Below, in pieces: positions 39,601-54,600 of a stretch of DNA of 64,000 bases. The translations under genes and the position numbers were made by a program. This DNA comes from Lucinisca nassula (lineage: Eukaryota > Mollusca > Bivalvia > Lucinida > Lucinidae): positions 70,247,396 through 70,311,395 of the forward strand of contig OY757026.1 in NCBI GenBank assembly GCA_963580285.1, given 5' to 3'. The notes beneath the pieces were generated by a model, which made no database searches, had not been told where the DNA came from, and worked only from the letters and a program-made list of their open reading frames with translations. Position 1 is the stretch's first letter. The number at the start of each line of letters is the position of its first letter.

Positions 39601-42600
39601 AGTGAAAAGAATTTCACTTTTGGCTTAAATCCATTTTATAGTGTGTTCCTAGTCGACTTCTAATGAACTAGATGTAATGCATGGTGTGAACAGTACTCAA
39701 TACTGAAACTGAGGAAAGTTTCGGAATACGCAATATATATATTTTTCTTGCACACCAGACAAGGAAATCCGTGATTTTACCCTGGGATAGAAATTTATGT
39801 TCTGACCCTGGTGTTCCCACCCCAAATCGAATATAATCGCGTATTTGATAAATGCACTGGTTGATTACAATCTCATGCGCGGCGTCGTCATGCGTGACGT
39901 CACTAAACATTCCTGTCGTGTCATCACAAAATGGCGGACGTCGGTAACCGAAGTGACAGCAGCATTAAAAATTCGCAATAGAAATGGAAGGTATGCATGA
40001 AAAAGAATCCTATATGGGTGTGACGGATGGATAGAAAAATCCGTCCCTCGGGATCACTGTCCTGCATCACTCGGCAAGCCTCGTGATGCCGGACAGTGAC
40101 CCTCGGGAAGGATTTTTCCATTCACCCCTCACACCCATATAAGATTTTTATAATATGTGACTGGCCAAAAAAAAAAAACTATACTGTATGAACCTGTTCA
40201 AGACAATCCTACCTTCTGTATATACGGTGACATTTGAATGAGTGCTATATTACGCGGATTTTCAAGATGATATACTTAGGTCTCGAACCAATTTGGGTAC
40301 ATCCGTTACAAGAAAATATTTTCTTTATCATTTCAGGACCCATGGTATGGTATCAGAAATTTGAATATGCGGTTAGTCACTGGTTGCAAAAGGCAACGGA
40401 GCATACCATTGGTTGTGTACTTTGCAGTCCTGGGTGTTTCAGTTTATTTCGAGGGTCTAGTATAATGGACGACAATGTGATGAAAAGGTATACCACACCG
40501 CCATCGGAAGCGAGACACTACGTACAATACGATCAAGGTAATTTATATGTCCAGCTAACATCGTAACATAGCTGGTCGTAAAAGAAAACGAAAAATTATA
40601 CTTGTTTATTAATTGACTGTCCTGTATTGATCGGAGGTCATCCGTATTAACACTAGGTCACCCAATATTAACCTGAGGTCAAGTGATATTAGGCTGGGGT
40701 CAAAATCAATAATCATGAATTTAATTGTGTCAATAAAATTGTTATTAATCAAGTCATTTCGTATTGGCACAGTTACAGGTACTCGGTCAGCTGTATTGGC
40801 CCTCGGCCTTTTTGTCATTAATCAAGTAGTTTAGTATTTGGCCCTGTTACAACAATTACTTGATCAGTAAAAGCGTAATATTACAGTCGAGCCTCAGGTA
40901 CTCACTCACCATCCGCTCGTTTCTTCCCAAAATTTGATGAAATGTTTTTGTTTTGTTTGTTTCACAGTCAACACTTATTAGAATTAAGTATACCTTTACA
41001 CACTTTTCCTGGACAGGTTTACACACAAACGGTTCGCCAGGAGAGCGTATATTGTATTTGACAGAAATTGAAACTGACAACCGCCCTTCTTGCAACAGCA
41101 AAAAGGAGAGAGAGAGACCGTAGAAAAGATTCTTGGCTAATTTCCACGAAAATATGTAGTAACCAACCCGTCAGGTATTGAACCCAAGACGTCCTGATCA
41201 CCGGTCAGACGCACGGTCGACTGAGCTACCGAAGCCGGCCAACTAAAATGATATTGAACAAAACCGTTTCTTGATACATCAAATACTACACGAACAACAA
41301 AATCATTTTATGAAGAAATTACATAAGATGCTTTTTTCATAGCGATATATGAACCTAAAAAGCAAATTCATCTTGGTTGATGCATGTGTTTCTTGGGTCT
41401 TAATGAAAACCACCATCCTTCATTCTAGGTGAAGATAGATGGCTCTGTACCTTACTTCTCCAACAGGGATACAGGGTAGAATATTGTGCCGCATCTGATG
41501 CCCTCACATACGCTCCAGAAGGCTTCTACGAATTTTATAACCAACGAAGACGATGGACACCCTCTACAATGGCGAACATCTTAGACCTTCTGATGGATTG
41601 GAAAAACGTGACAACTCGAAACAATGACATATCTATGCTTTACATTGCATATCAAATGTTATTGATGGTATCTAGCATTCTGACGCCGGGAACAATTTTC
41701 TTGTTAATACTCGGGGCAATTTCGTTGGCGTATCCTGATCTTCCACTGTATGGCTCTATGTTGCTGAACTTGATTCCAGTTGCTTTGTTTATTTTTCTGA
41801 CATTCGTGGCTAAATCAAACCATCAGGTAGATCTATTATTCAAATAATCCAGTCACACACTAAGTGTTTTCTTTTTCATGTACGTCGAATTATTTCCTGT
41901 TAACCAATTTTAGAGAAATCTATATAAACTGTCCCTATTTAAACTGATGACTTTCGTAAAAATGATATAATGGTTCTTACCTAGAAGAAATTCGTTTTCG
42001 CGTGTGAAGAAAATGAAATAAATTGACCAAGGTTGTCTTTGGAAAAATAGGATATATATCATATAGAAAAGGAGAGTCCCGCGTTTATACCCATATGAAA
42101 AGCTTCAGAGAGGGATTTAAAAAATAATGACACCGAATAAAAGGGGTAAAAAGCATATTTTCATGTAGAAAAGAAACTTACTTTGATTTGATTTTTACCT
42201 TGCCCAAATAATTCCTACATTCACCAAAGATATTTTCCTTGACAAATAATCGATAAGCCTTGCGCAGTTCTAGAATTGTACAGGTACGATCAGGAATTGT
42301 TGCGCAAAGCCGGACAATTCCGGAATCGTACCGATTCCCTCTTTTCGCAGAACATATTCACGAAGACCTTTTCTTATGAGGCAAATTGTGCAATTTGTCA
42401 CGACCCTGCTGACGTCCTTGTGGGAAATAGAAGTGAAAGCAATGGTCAGGAATCGATACAATTAACCCACAACACCCAACAGAGACACTTAAGGGAAAGC
42501 AGCACATACATAAAACAACTAGACCCTAATGGAAACATCAATAGCGGAAAGCCAAAAGGACAGTCACTTTCCCACACTTTACAGTCTTTTGACATTACAT

Positions 42601-45600
42601 TGGTTTCACATGCGTATGCGATTGTTTGCAGAACCACAGCTCTGTATACTTTCAGCTTTGTGTCAAGTCGGATTATGTTTCTCACTAAGTCGGCTAAATG
42701 CTCCATAGGCTGTATTTTTATACAAAAGACCTATTTAACACAACCATGAATCTGAGGAGTTGTGTTTAGTAGGCGTATAATGAAGCTAAGTTAGTTTAAT
42801 ACATACGTATTACACGACTGTATAACAAAATAAATTCAAGGATATATTCAGAAGAATGGTATTCTGGCATTCTGTACAATATCAGATAAACATAGTTTTA
42901 AATAATTCACGAATATATATAAATAAAACAAAATAAAAATTATGTTAACGAAGTTAAGGGTATTTTTTTCCGTCCCGCCCATCGCGGCTTGAAGAAATAG
43001 ATGGGCTGCATGGTGCTACCACGCAGAGCTGAAACCGACCCGCTCACGGGTACTGGTAAACCGTTTAGAGGATCTAATCCTGCCCAGGCAAAGCGGTGCG
43101 AGTCGGACCGTCCATGCTTATAAACCCAATTGGTTTCATTGGGCGGCAGATTTTGAGATGTCATGTCGTCTCAATGTCGGGTAAAAGTCCCACAAAATTG
43201 GAAGCAAAGCCTCCAAAATGACTTATACAATGTTGGCGGAGAACCTCAAATGAAACAAACAAACGGTATTTTGTCCCGGGCTTTTCCAGCCTTTCGGATG
43301 AAAATTAAAAAGTAAAAATTAAACCGAGGTTCCGTCTACGCATGACCTTTGATATTGGTGGGACGAAAAACTCAAATACATACATGAAATATACTTTTGA
43401 CCGGCTAGTATAGTCAATGAATACACAACTATCTATTTTTCAGCTAGCCTATGCTGCCATACTGTCTACAATTTATTCTCTGATCATGATGCTGGTACTA
43501 GTTGGTCTGCTAAAGCAAGCGTCAGAGAATGGATTTTGTTCAGTCACAACAGTATTCCTTTGCTTTGTCGCAGGTGTCTTCGTCATATCTGCTTTTCTAC
43601 ACCCACAGGTAAATTTTCTGATACGTGTTTTTCGGTTAAAACTGAGATTGATACATTTGCACTCTGCAGCTGTTGTCACAATTAAATTGAATGTGTTGTT
43701 CTTGTAAATGTAAGTTTATTCGCAGAGAAAAATGTTTTGAAACGGATAGTTATTTCCTTTTAAAGAATAAATCTTGTCTTACTGGAGCGGGAAAAGAAAA
43801 CGCACAGAACCCTACAGATGTTTCTGTAGTATGAAATAAGGGAAAGATCCCATTCGCTTTTATGTGTAACAGTTTCTCTACAGAGTCACCCTTTTTGCTT
43901 CAGTAGGCCGATAGGTTGTCTGCTATGCTGGTGGTTAGAGTCGTATACTGCCGATACGAGGTTCGGTTTCGGCTGTAATCATTGTTCTGTGGATCAGAAA
44001 CCTTCACCACCACATTTACAGAGTCTTGGTTTAGACTTAAGATCCGTCTTTAAAGACCAATAATTTACAAAACCATCAGCTGCTTTTGCGCGGGGTTATC
44101 CGTAAGTAATTTATATATCTTGTATATTGGCTCTTTTTGTTGTACGCCTATATTCTTGAAATTGTATTTTCATATAAAGGTGAGACAGTATTCGTATTTC
44201 GGTTTTAAACATCGATTGGTTGAAGTTCGTTAGAAACCGCCTTGGAGCGATTGCAGACTCCTTTCCTTTAAATTTAATGCAAATAACAGTGGTGTTTATG
44301 ATACGAGCATATAGAAAAATAAGTGATATTGCAAAAATGGCGGAACATCGTTTTTTTTTTTGTTTGTTTGTTTGTTGTGTTTTTTATTTATCTGTGTTTA
44401 AACCAGCCAGTGCGAGTGAGTGCCCAATGACAAGGATTTGCTGATCGAAAAGGAAGGCGAGGTAATTCATACTATCCACAATGTTAACATATTTATAATA
44501 TTGCGGTTATTGATTGATGTGACGTGGGTGCAATCACAAGACATCAGATGCAAACATAAGACAAACGAGTGTCACATACCCTTTGTCGCCTGTTTACTTT
44601 TAAATTAATAAGCACATCATTTTAGCGCGTCATTTAAATGATTTGACGTGACAGACCTTTTTTCAACATGGGGATACGAGCAGAGTTTGGAGCTATATTA
44701 AGTTCTGCAACGGAAGTTCAGGTGTTTCCCCGTGTACTGCGTTTTTCGCCCACCTCTGATTAACAATCGACTCAAAATAGTGAAATAATCTTGAAAGGGT
44801 AGCAAAGTTCGCATCGGATTCGGTATAATGGCGATTTTTGGTAAACATTAGATCGTGTTCTATCTCATTTCTTCAGGAATTTTGGTGTATCATTCATGGA
44901 TTCTTGTATTTCTTGGCAATTCCTTCCATGTCTATGTTGCTGATGCTATATTCTCTTGGCAACCTACATGTTGTTTCCTGGGGAACTCGAGAAGCACCGA
45001 AACCAGCAGGTATGAGGGGACAAACACGGAAATTGTGGCATAAATGAGCCTCTATATTAGACCTTGGGACTTGAAGATATGCACTCGGTGATCAGTTAAA
45101 CGCTCGTTCGGAATAACTTAGTAGGATCAGACCCCTAGGCTATTGCTTTGCTAAATCGAGACTGAATATAGTATTTGATGCTCATGTATATAAAATACAA
45201 GTTGAAATGTAATTAGCATAATTTTAACAAAATAGTTTTTGTCCTGATCATATAATGCATATTGTTATTTTAACAGCACTTCGTGCTTAGAGTACTAGGT
45301 CATGAAACTATATAACCTAGGATTAGATATCTAGCGTATCTGGGATACTTTAAATTAATTTCTGAAAGGACATCAATGTGTAAATCAAAGTCATGCTCTC
45401 ACGGGCCGCCGTAGCCTTGTTGATACGAGCGCTCCTCTTAACTATTAGGTCTCTCGCCGTTGTGGTTCGAGCCTGGATCGAGTCAGATGTAAGACACCAA
45501 GTTCTGCAACGGAAAGTCATTTGGTTTTCCATGGGTGCTCTAGTTTTCGGCCCGATATAAGTGAAATAGTCCTGATAGAGCCGTAAAACCGAACAACAGT

Positions 45601-48600
45601 TTAATTGTGAAAAAGATCATTAAACGCATCTGCAACATTTAAATTATTTATTTTTATATATTCCTTCTACATATTTCAAATCGACGGTCAAGTATATTTT
45701 CTTATGTTACCTCTTAGCCTGATTGACAAAAAACACGGTTAAACATTAACAAAACATCAAAATAGGACACTGACTATACAATTTTAAAACAAAGGGACAC
45801 CGATGAGGCGAAACCGGCCTAAACTAGCTCGACTGGACCAGAAAATAATGTAGATTGTTAGGTTTTCACTACTGTGTTGCAATCCTTCCCTCCAAAGCAT
45901 TACAACTTGTATAACATATTTTATTGCTAGACAATTAGAATTGCTATTTAACATCATTCTTTTCTCTTTGAAGCTGCCCTTAAACCAGGTGACAACAAGG
46001 CTCCACCAAAGAAGAAGGGTGCCGTTCACGATTGGCTGGAGAAGCTAGGATTCGCTGACTCCGTCGGCTCGTCAGATTACATGTTCTCATTTGGAAATTT
46101 ATTCAAGTAATGTTGTCATGTTGTATTTTCTTCACTTTTTATAAGCGTCGTCTCTGGGAGTTTAACAAGACCATTATAAAATTTATTATTTATATCATAT
46201 GACGTCGCGTCGAGTGTAATAACGCCATGTAATATATTCGATAGTCCACAAGTGGAAGGCTCGCATTTTATACCTTTTCCTCAACTCGCTTAATAAATTC
46301 AATAATACATGGACACATGTAAGATCCTCTGTTTATATTATTTAGTTACGGTGTCAAACGACATAATGTTCGTAATTATACATTGTTTGGTTTTGGTGGG
46401 AATAAAATGTTACTGATGAGAAACGCTTACAATTCCACATCTAATCATTATGTGAATTTTGAGCGATTTGATTGGTTGAAATAAAAGTGTCATAATTCGA
46501 TAAATTCCTTGAGCAAGAATCTCATAATTATCCGTTTCACATAGTGGCAGGTAGTATTATAACGTGACGTCAAAGAGCACGTTCAGAACCCGCGCGTTAG
46601 GTCATTGTATATAAACGACTTCAACACCGTGGAAAACTATTGAAAACGTAAGTGTTAGAAGACAGATAAACTGAGTTTATAGACTTGACGTTTTGTTCGC
46701 TTGGGTTTCTTTCAAAGATGGCAGTTCCTCATTGAATAATCATTCCCCCGTGGTCATTCTTACTCTTTCGAAATAATTCCTATTATTTTGGTGGCATATC
46801 TATTTATTTATTTTTTTGTTTTGGTTTTACGGCCCTTTCAAGATTATTTCACTCATATCGAGCCGATCGTTAATCAGAGGTGGGCGAAAACCGGAGTACC
46901 CGGAGAAAAACCACCTGACCTTCCGTTGCAGAACATGGCGTCTCACATATGACCCGAGCGAGGCTCGAACCACAGCGCAGAGAGACCTAATGATTAAGAG
47001 TCAGCGCTCTTAACCACTAGGCCACGGAGGCCCGTGGCATATTTAATAGTTCAATATTTCAATGACAGTTGATTTGGAATTAATGTAAGAAATGAATTAT
47101 CATTTTTGTGGATTTTCTTGATGTGTAAACTTTACACATCGATAAAATAGAAGTGAAGGCAATGATCAGGAATCGATACAATTAACACACAGCTCAGAGA
47201 CACTAAAGGGAAAGAAGCACAAACATGAAACAATTAGACCCTAATAGAAACATGTTCCTATATAAAAACTATGCTATACTCTTTTGATAAGCACAGTCGA
47301 CCAATTTTTGTTCATACCATGATGTTTATTTACATGTAGCTCGTATAACTTTAATCCACTTTACTCACAAATTCTCGCAAAACTGGTATCAAGCAAAATA
47401 GAAGGCAATGATCAGGAATCGACACTAACACCCAACACCCCAATCAGATACACCAAATGGAAATAAACGTGAACATGAAATAACTAAACCCTAATGAAAA
47501 CACAAGCGGAAAGCCAAAGGGCGTTTCTTTCCCACAAAATGGCCAATCGGCTATCCAAAATAAAAACTATAAGCAGTAACCCCTTTCTGTCGCGGTTTAG
47601 TTTTGTTTTAGTATGTCTTTGCATGTTTGTATTGCTTACATATTGTGTTTTATAGCCAATTGGCCATTTTGTAGGAAAGTTTTTGTTCTTTTGGCTTTCC
47701 GCTAGTGATGTTTCCGTTAAGGTCTAGTTATTTCATGTTCGTGTTCCTTTCCCTTTGATGTCTCTGATTGGACTCTTATATGAGGTTTAGGTTAATTGTC
47801 TCGAGTCCAGGGGCCAGTTGTTCAAAACTAACGACGTCGTTAGTTAAAGTATCGTTAAAACTTTGATCATTAAATATGGCAAATATGCAGCAATTTTTGC
47901 TGAAAAAAATGTGAAAAGCTGCTCACATTTTTTCAGCAAAAATACCAAAATCTACGATATTGTACTTGCTAGAAGAGTTAACAATATGAGCACTAACGAG
48001 CTCGTTTAGCTAACGATGCTTTGAACAACTGGGCCCAGATCATTGCCTTCACTTCTTTTAATTACTTTTACCACACATGACGCAGCTTTTGGTGCTCGCC
48101 TTATTCAGGTGGTTCTATCGAGAACCAACAACGTGTGGGTTAAAACAGAAAAAAGGAATATAGCTGGCCAAAGTAGCTCAGTGAGATGCGCGTATATTGC
48201 GTTTGGCTACATTCTTCATGGGGATTGATCATGAAATCTTTTCTACGACCATTCTACCCGCTTCTACCGATTCAAGAATGGTAGTTGTCAGTTTATGGCA
48301 AAAAAACGTACTGGCCTGGACAACCGCTTATGCATAAGCCTGCCCAAAAATGTGATTAGGTAAACTGAGCAGCTCGATGTGACCCAAATAGTGTTGAAAT
48401 GCAAGAATAACTCGAACATCTCTGGGACCATTTTTGTTCGGGAAAGGGGTAGTTTGAATTACTGAGGTTTACTCATGCTCTCATGAGGCAATGGGGATTG
48501 TTTTGGGATATCTTTTCGATATTCTGTAAAATATAGGTATGATGTGTGTACTCATTAGAATCGCGATTCTAACGAGTGCATATCACATACCTTTTCAAGA

Positions 48601-51600
48601 TACAATCAGAAACAAATCCATATATTCCCCTACCCTGAATATATGGAAATCTGGAGCATTGGGAAATATTATCAAGGGACTCCAGAACTAGTTCGAATTA
48701 GCCATGGTAAACGAACTATCTGACTCGAGTAATCGAAGCTTTACTGCAATCGATACGCTTGTAAACTACTCTAGATTATCTGGGGGTTTTAAGGCTGTCA
48801 TTATTGAATGGACATGTTAACGTGATGATTTTAGGTGTATATGTTGCCCCCAAGAAACAAAACACACAGAAGACATCAAGCTTCGCGCCATTTTAGATCG
48901 TCTTGACGATATGGAACTGAAATTATTTGATCATCAGAAGAGCCCCATCCGTGGTGTATCACTGACGTCAGAGCACGAAGACGAACACATGGCCTTTTCA
49001 GAAACATCGGATTTGTTTGAGGGCGCACGGCAACGAGGTAAGACGAATGAATTGTGATATTAAGAACATAATTTTGGTTTAGTATCAAAAATATTTTCAG
49101 TTTTAAGCGTAACATTTTTCTATGAGAAACTTTCGCTGTTTGTATCGCTTTGATGTGTGAAGTTGAATTCTCCAACCGTATACAAGTGGGATTTAAACCA
49201 ATTTATAAGTTTATGTATGATGCTATTAACATCATGAAAACATGCCTATATAATGCTGACCCCCCTGGAACCTTACTTTTATAAAGTATAACTGATTTAC
49301 ATGGGTCAACCTGTTTATTTGTTCTTATTTAGATTGTGAGTACTCACGACGAGGCGGTTCTAACGCGTATACACAATCAATAATTTGAGCAGAAATAGAA
49401 AAATATCACAATTTTTCATTTAATATTTTCAAGTTAACTTGATCGGCTCGACATGGCGTTTATAGTGTTGACTTGGCCATCAAACTCCTTGCAGTTAGTT
49501 CAAGGGTTACAGTTTTGTTATTTTTACTCATTCAGCCGTACCGAAAAATTATACATACAATCTAAATCATATTTCATTTTTTCATTTTTGCGTGTCTGTA
49601 CTCCAGAAGGTCGAACCTTCCTGATTTTATACATAAAATAGCCACTATTTTCAATTGTCAATTTCAAATGACTTTGAGCACGGAATGCAATATATAATTA
49701 CCGTAGATAAGTATCAATTCATATCGTATACCTCTTTCTGTAGTCAGAAATGCATGATAAATGTAAACCTTTCTCATTTTCTATTGTGTTTATACATGTA
49801 TCTTATTCTAACACAGCACGCCTATAAAGGCAATTGAAAATAACCGTGATTTATTCTGCAACAAATCACGTCACTCGTAGATTCTTTGACGTTTTACTGT
49901 AAACCGTTATTTTCTTGTATTAAAACACAATACAAAAAGACGTAAATGTATGTGATACAGTCTAATATTGGCGTGATTTCTCTACCAACAGTGGCGAAGG
50001 TTGGGAGAATTAGAATGACACAATAAACTTTTTTTTTTGGATTTTAATGTGTTAGAATCGAAATATATCAGCCCTAGTGTGTGATTTGTTGAGTAATAAA
50101 TCACAATTTGTCGGTCAATTTTAAGTAGACAAATCACTCGCCCTACACGTTTGTGATTTGATCAATTTTACAACCGAAGTCCAAAATCGGATTTATCACC
50201 CAACAAATCTGCTAGGGCCAATCTATTTCTTGATTTGCATGTTTTGTATTCTGCCTGAAACAGTACGCTCAGTTCATCCAATATTTTATTTGCATATGTA
50301 TCACCTTATCTCCTCATACAACCAGCTATTAATTACCATCTGTCTGATGTTGTCAGCCATGTCTTATCATCATGGCACAAAATATTATAAGTGCACAAGT
50401 AACACATCATGTCAACAAGTCCGTGAAACCCCACTTTATATTAAGAAAACTGGGATTTACCGTGGTATATATTATTTTTCTTATTTCTGCTCCAAGACAT
50501 ATGATGTTGGCACTCGTTAGAACCACCTCAATGGGGCGGTTCTTACGAGCAACCTATGTTTGCCGTATAAATAGGAAAAATATCACAGATTTTCATCAGA
50601 AAAGTAGCCATTTTGGAGATGTGAAAAATGCACTGTGTCGCACGGCTGTGTTATCGTAATGATTCGTTTATCTTTGTTACATCGAGAAACGTTACGACGC
50701 CATTGCATCATACAACATAGTGACAATGCATTGACTTCCGTTGATGATTGATTGGGTGAGCTCCGTATCGAATAGTTGATTAAAAATGTCATACCGAATT
50801 ATCACAATGTTGCAATTTCATATGAAATTAGAATACTTGCAAAAGTCCTATTTTTATTTGACATCCTTCATATATTAACTATATTTGCATGAATATATAT
50901 ATATATTTCTTGCATGAAAAACACATATGCATGTTTTTTGTATTCAATCTTCCTGCCATTTCTCATGAACTTGTAGATAACCCTCTATTTCAAGAGGAAA
51001 AGCGGAAAGCAAATCCATGGACGTTAGACCCTGATCTAGAAGATAGTGCAACTGAAAGCCTGAAGCAAGACGAAACAACATTCTGGAGGGAACTGATAAA
51101 TACATATCTATACCCGCTGGAAGGTGACAAAAAGCAACAAGAGAAAACACAAGAGGAGCTTCTTGAGTTAAGGTAGTTTTAATTCGGCTAAATCGCGAAA
51201 TAATTGAGCTGTGTCGCGAAACATCACGTAAACACGCCTATATAATTTCTGACCCTCGCTTTTATATAGTAAAATTGGGGTAAACCTTATTTTTCTTATT
51301 TCTGCTCCAACATATAGATTGTGGATACTCGTTAGAACCGCCTCAAGTGTACCCACCATCTATACTTTGAGCAGAAAAAAGGAAAAATACAATTTTTCAT
51401 CCAAAAATTTTCAATTTTTGGGGCGGTTAAGTTTACTATGCATTTGTATAGGCGTGTTTTCGTAATGAGACTTGGTTTTCAGGGTCCTCCAACCAGTCAT
51501 GACACATAAAGGCTAAAATCAGCGAAAACACGCCTATTCAAAACATTGAAAAAAAATTTTTGTCTAAAAATGAACAATTTCAAATGAAAACTTGAGAAAG

Positions 51601-54600
51601 TTTTATTTCTGCACAAAACATAGAATGTGTGTACTCGTTAGAACCGCCTTGATGAAGCTGTTCTAACGATTACCAACATCCTATGTTTAAGATCCGAAAT
51701 AATAAAAATAATGTATACCCTACACACCCCAATTTTACAATATAACAGTGGAGTTCGAGGGGATCAAAATTATATATGCATGTTTTCGTGATGCGAAGCC
51801 TGGGCATCATAACCTTTCTTGAGCCCTTCCTTTTTATTTTTGATACACATGAGCTTTATCCGGCCAGGATAGGCATGATGACACTCAGTAGTATTATAAG
51901 TGAATCTACATTTTGAAATATATTTACACAGATGTGAAAGGAATCTTCCTGAGCGTGCAAAAATCCTATTCCTTATTAATTTTAATTTCTATTTGTTTAT
52001 GTCCCATCCTGTTTTGTGAAAAAAAAATGCGCAATATCTCCGTGCAGTGAACGCCCTTGGACGCACAGCTTTAATTTGAGAAAAGTTAGACGTTTGCTTA
52101 AAACAGTGAATGTGAGTACTCGATAAGCACCTACAATCTATACTTGTAGCAAAAACAAGAAAATACTTTTGCCAAAACAATTTGACTGTCACACCAGATT
52201 GTTGTCATCTTTCATGTTAATGAAGGCCTTTCAGTCATGATGTGATCGAAGCTGTACCTCCTCTAATAGTGCATTTTTCATGTCGAAAACGGACACTTCT
52301 CTGATGAAAAATTCCGAGAGTTTTTTGTTTTTGCTCCAAATATAGGATTAGGGTTCCCGCTAGAATCTCCTCAACGATGCGGTTCTATTAAGTACCCAAC
52401 AAGTATGTATTGGAGCTGAAATAATTAAAATAATGTATATCCCGTAACCCCAGTTATTGTCGCACCCGCTTTACGTCGCACCTGAATGAAGCATGGCGCG
52501 ATATTGGGAGTCAAAATTTCCGTCCGTTCGTCCGTTCGCCCGTAAGATGGTCAAGCCGTCAACAGTTGAGACCACCCTAGCGTTCACCCTAATGTCCAAG
52601 TCCATTACTTAAGAACTATAAGAGCTTCATTAATAAGACTTTTTAAATTGTATTTATTAAATATTGATAATACCTATTTCGATGGTTTGATCAGTCAGAT
52701 TTACCCCCCAGAACTTCAGTTAAATAAAGCAAATTCTTCTTATACCGAGGCCCCGTTTTTGGATTTACATCTATCTATTGTAGATGGGTTTGTTTCATGC
52801 AAAATTTATGATAAACGCGATAAGTTTGATTTTGAGATTGTAAATTTTCCTTTTTTGGATGGTGATGTTCCTCGTGCGCCATCTTATGGCGTTTATATTT
52901 CGCAATTAATTCGATTTGCTAGAGTGTGTAGTCATGTAACTGACTTCAACACACGTAATAAATTATTAACGGCTAAACTTTTTAATCAGGGTTATCGGTA
53001 CCATAAACTACGCAAAGCCTTTTCAAAATTTTATAGACGCCATTCTGATTTAATTTCAAAATTCAATATTGGACTTAAATCTCTTCTGCAACAAGGTCTA
53101 TCGGAACCCGAATTTTATGGTGACTTAGTATATAAATTCAGAAAAATATATAACCGGAATGACTTTAGCACCCAATTTCGTAAAATCATTCTTCGATATA
53201 AAAAGATTGGGTACAACATGGATATTATACGACAGACTGCATGCATGGTAGATAACCCAATCACGGTTGGCAACTTTGCTTCCCTCTTTAATTGCACGCC
53301 GGTGGGTCAGGCCTCAGATTCTATGACGGCTCCAATGTAAAGGCTTATTGAGAATTAGAGAGATATAATTCTTGGTAATGTTGGTTGGTGCCTGATGCTC
53401 TGTCTCTGGTCGGGCCCATCGGAGTCTAACTGTTGGTTTTCTTTTGCTCCAGCATTTCAGTGGTTTCTTGCTGTTGAGTCCTCACCGTTGTCTCACCTCT
53501 GTGGTTCTTTGATTATTTGTGTTCACGGAGATGTTGTACTGATGAGTTAGGAGGCCTTCATGCGGACTGAACAAATTATTTGTCTAAATCGCGGCAGAAG
53601 TAAGGGCGAGGATTGTGGCCACGTAAAATCGATTTAAGCCCCCAGTGGAAATCTTTCTACTGACCGTTCCAAGGCGGTTCTTCTGTGGCGATTTATTTAT
53701 GTTGTTGTTTGTTACTAACTGTGTGTGTCACTTGTGTCTTTTAATTTTGGATGGCCATATGGCCATTTTGTGGGAAAGTAACTGTCCTTGTGGCCTTCCT
53801 TTGTTTAGGTTTCCATTATGGTCTGGTCGCTTAATGTTTGTATTTCTTTCCCTTTGGTGTCTTTGATGGGTGGAGTAAGTTAATTGTAAAGATTCCTGAT
53901 CTTTGTTTTACTTCTACTTTGCATCTGGTGAGGACAAGTTTAATGCAAGCATCCGTATTTGACCTTGACCCACGTTTCATGGTTCACTGACTTTGTGAAT
54001 TATTGCGATCCTTGCATGATTTCGTATGTTCAAATTAAAATGAAAAACGATCCGGAACTGATACAATCAGATCCAAAATTGTTCCCTCAATATCACTAGG
54101 GAAAGAAGTCAAAGCATAGACTGACAACAGTAAACAAAACGCTCGGTTGCTCAGTCGGAAGCGCGTCTGACTGTTGATCAGGAGGACGCGGGTTCGATAC
54201 CTGCCGGGTATCGTTGAGATTGATAATGAAATCTTTTCTACGGTCTTTCACTTCCTTCCGTTGATTGAAGGAGGGCAGTTGTCAGTTACTTGCGAACAAA
54301 TATGCACTGTACTGCTTAACCGCTTACGTTTAAAGTAAGCGTGCGCAGGAAAGTGTTAATAGGAAAACTGACCGGCTCAAAAATGACCTAAATAGTGTTG
54401 ACTGGGCCATTAAACTCCAATTTGGTCAACAGAAGAACCTAGTCAGCAGCCCTCTCCCGAACAGGAAGTGACTCAGAATATCCAAGCCTAACTAAAAGGA
54501 TCAATATACATACCGCGGTGTGAGAATCAGAATTTACCAAGATGACAGACATTTAACTGGAAGGACAAACATAACTAAAATGAACAACCAAAAAGTGGGC

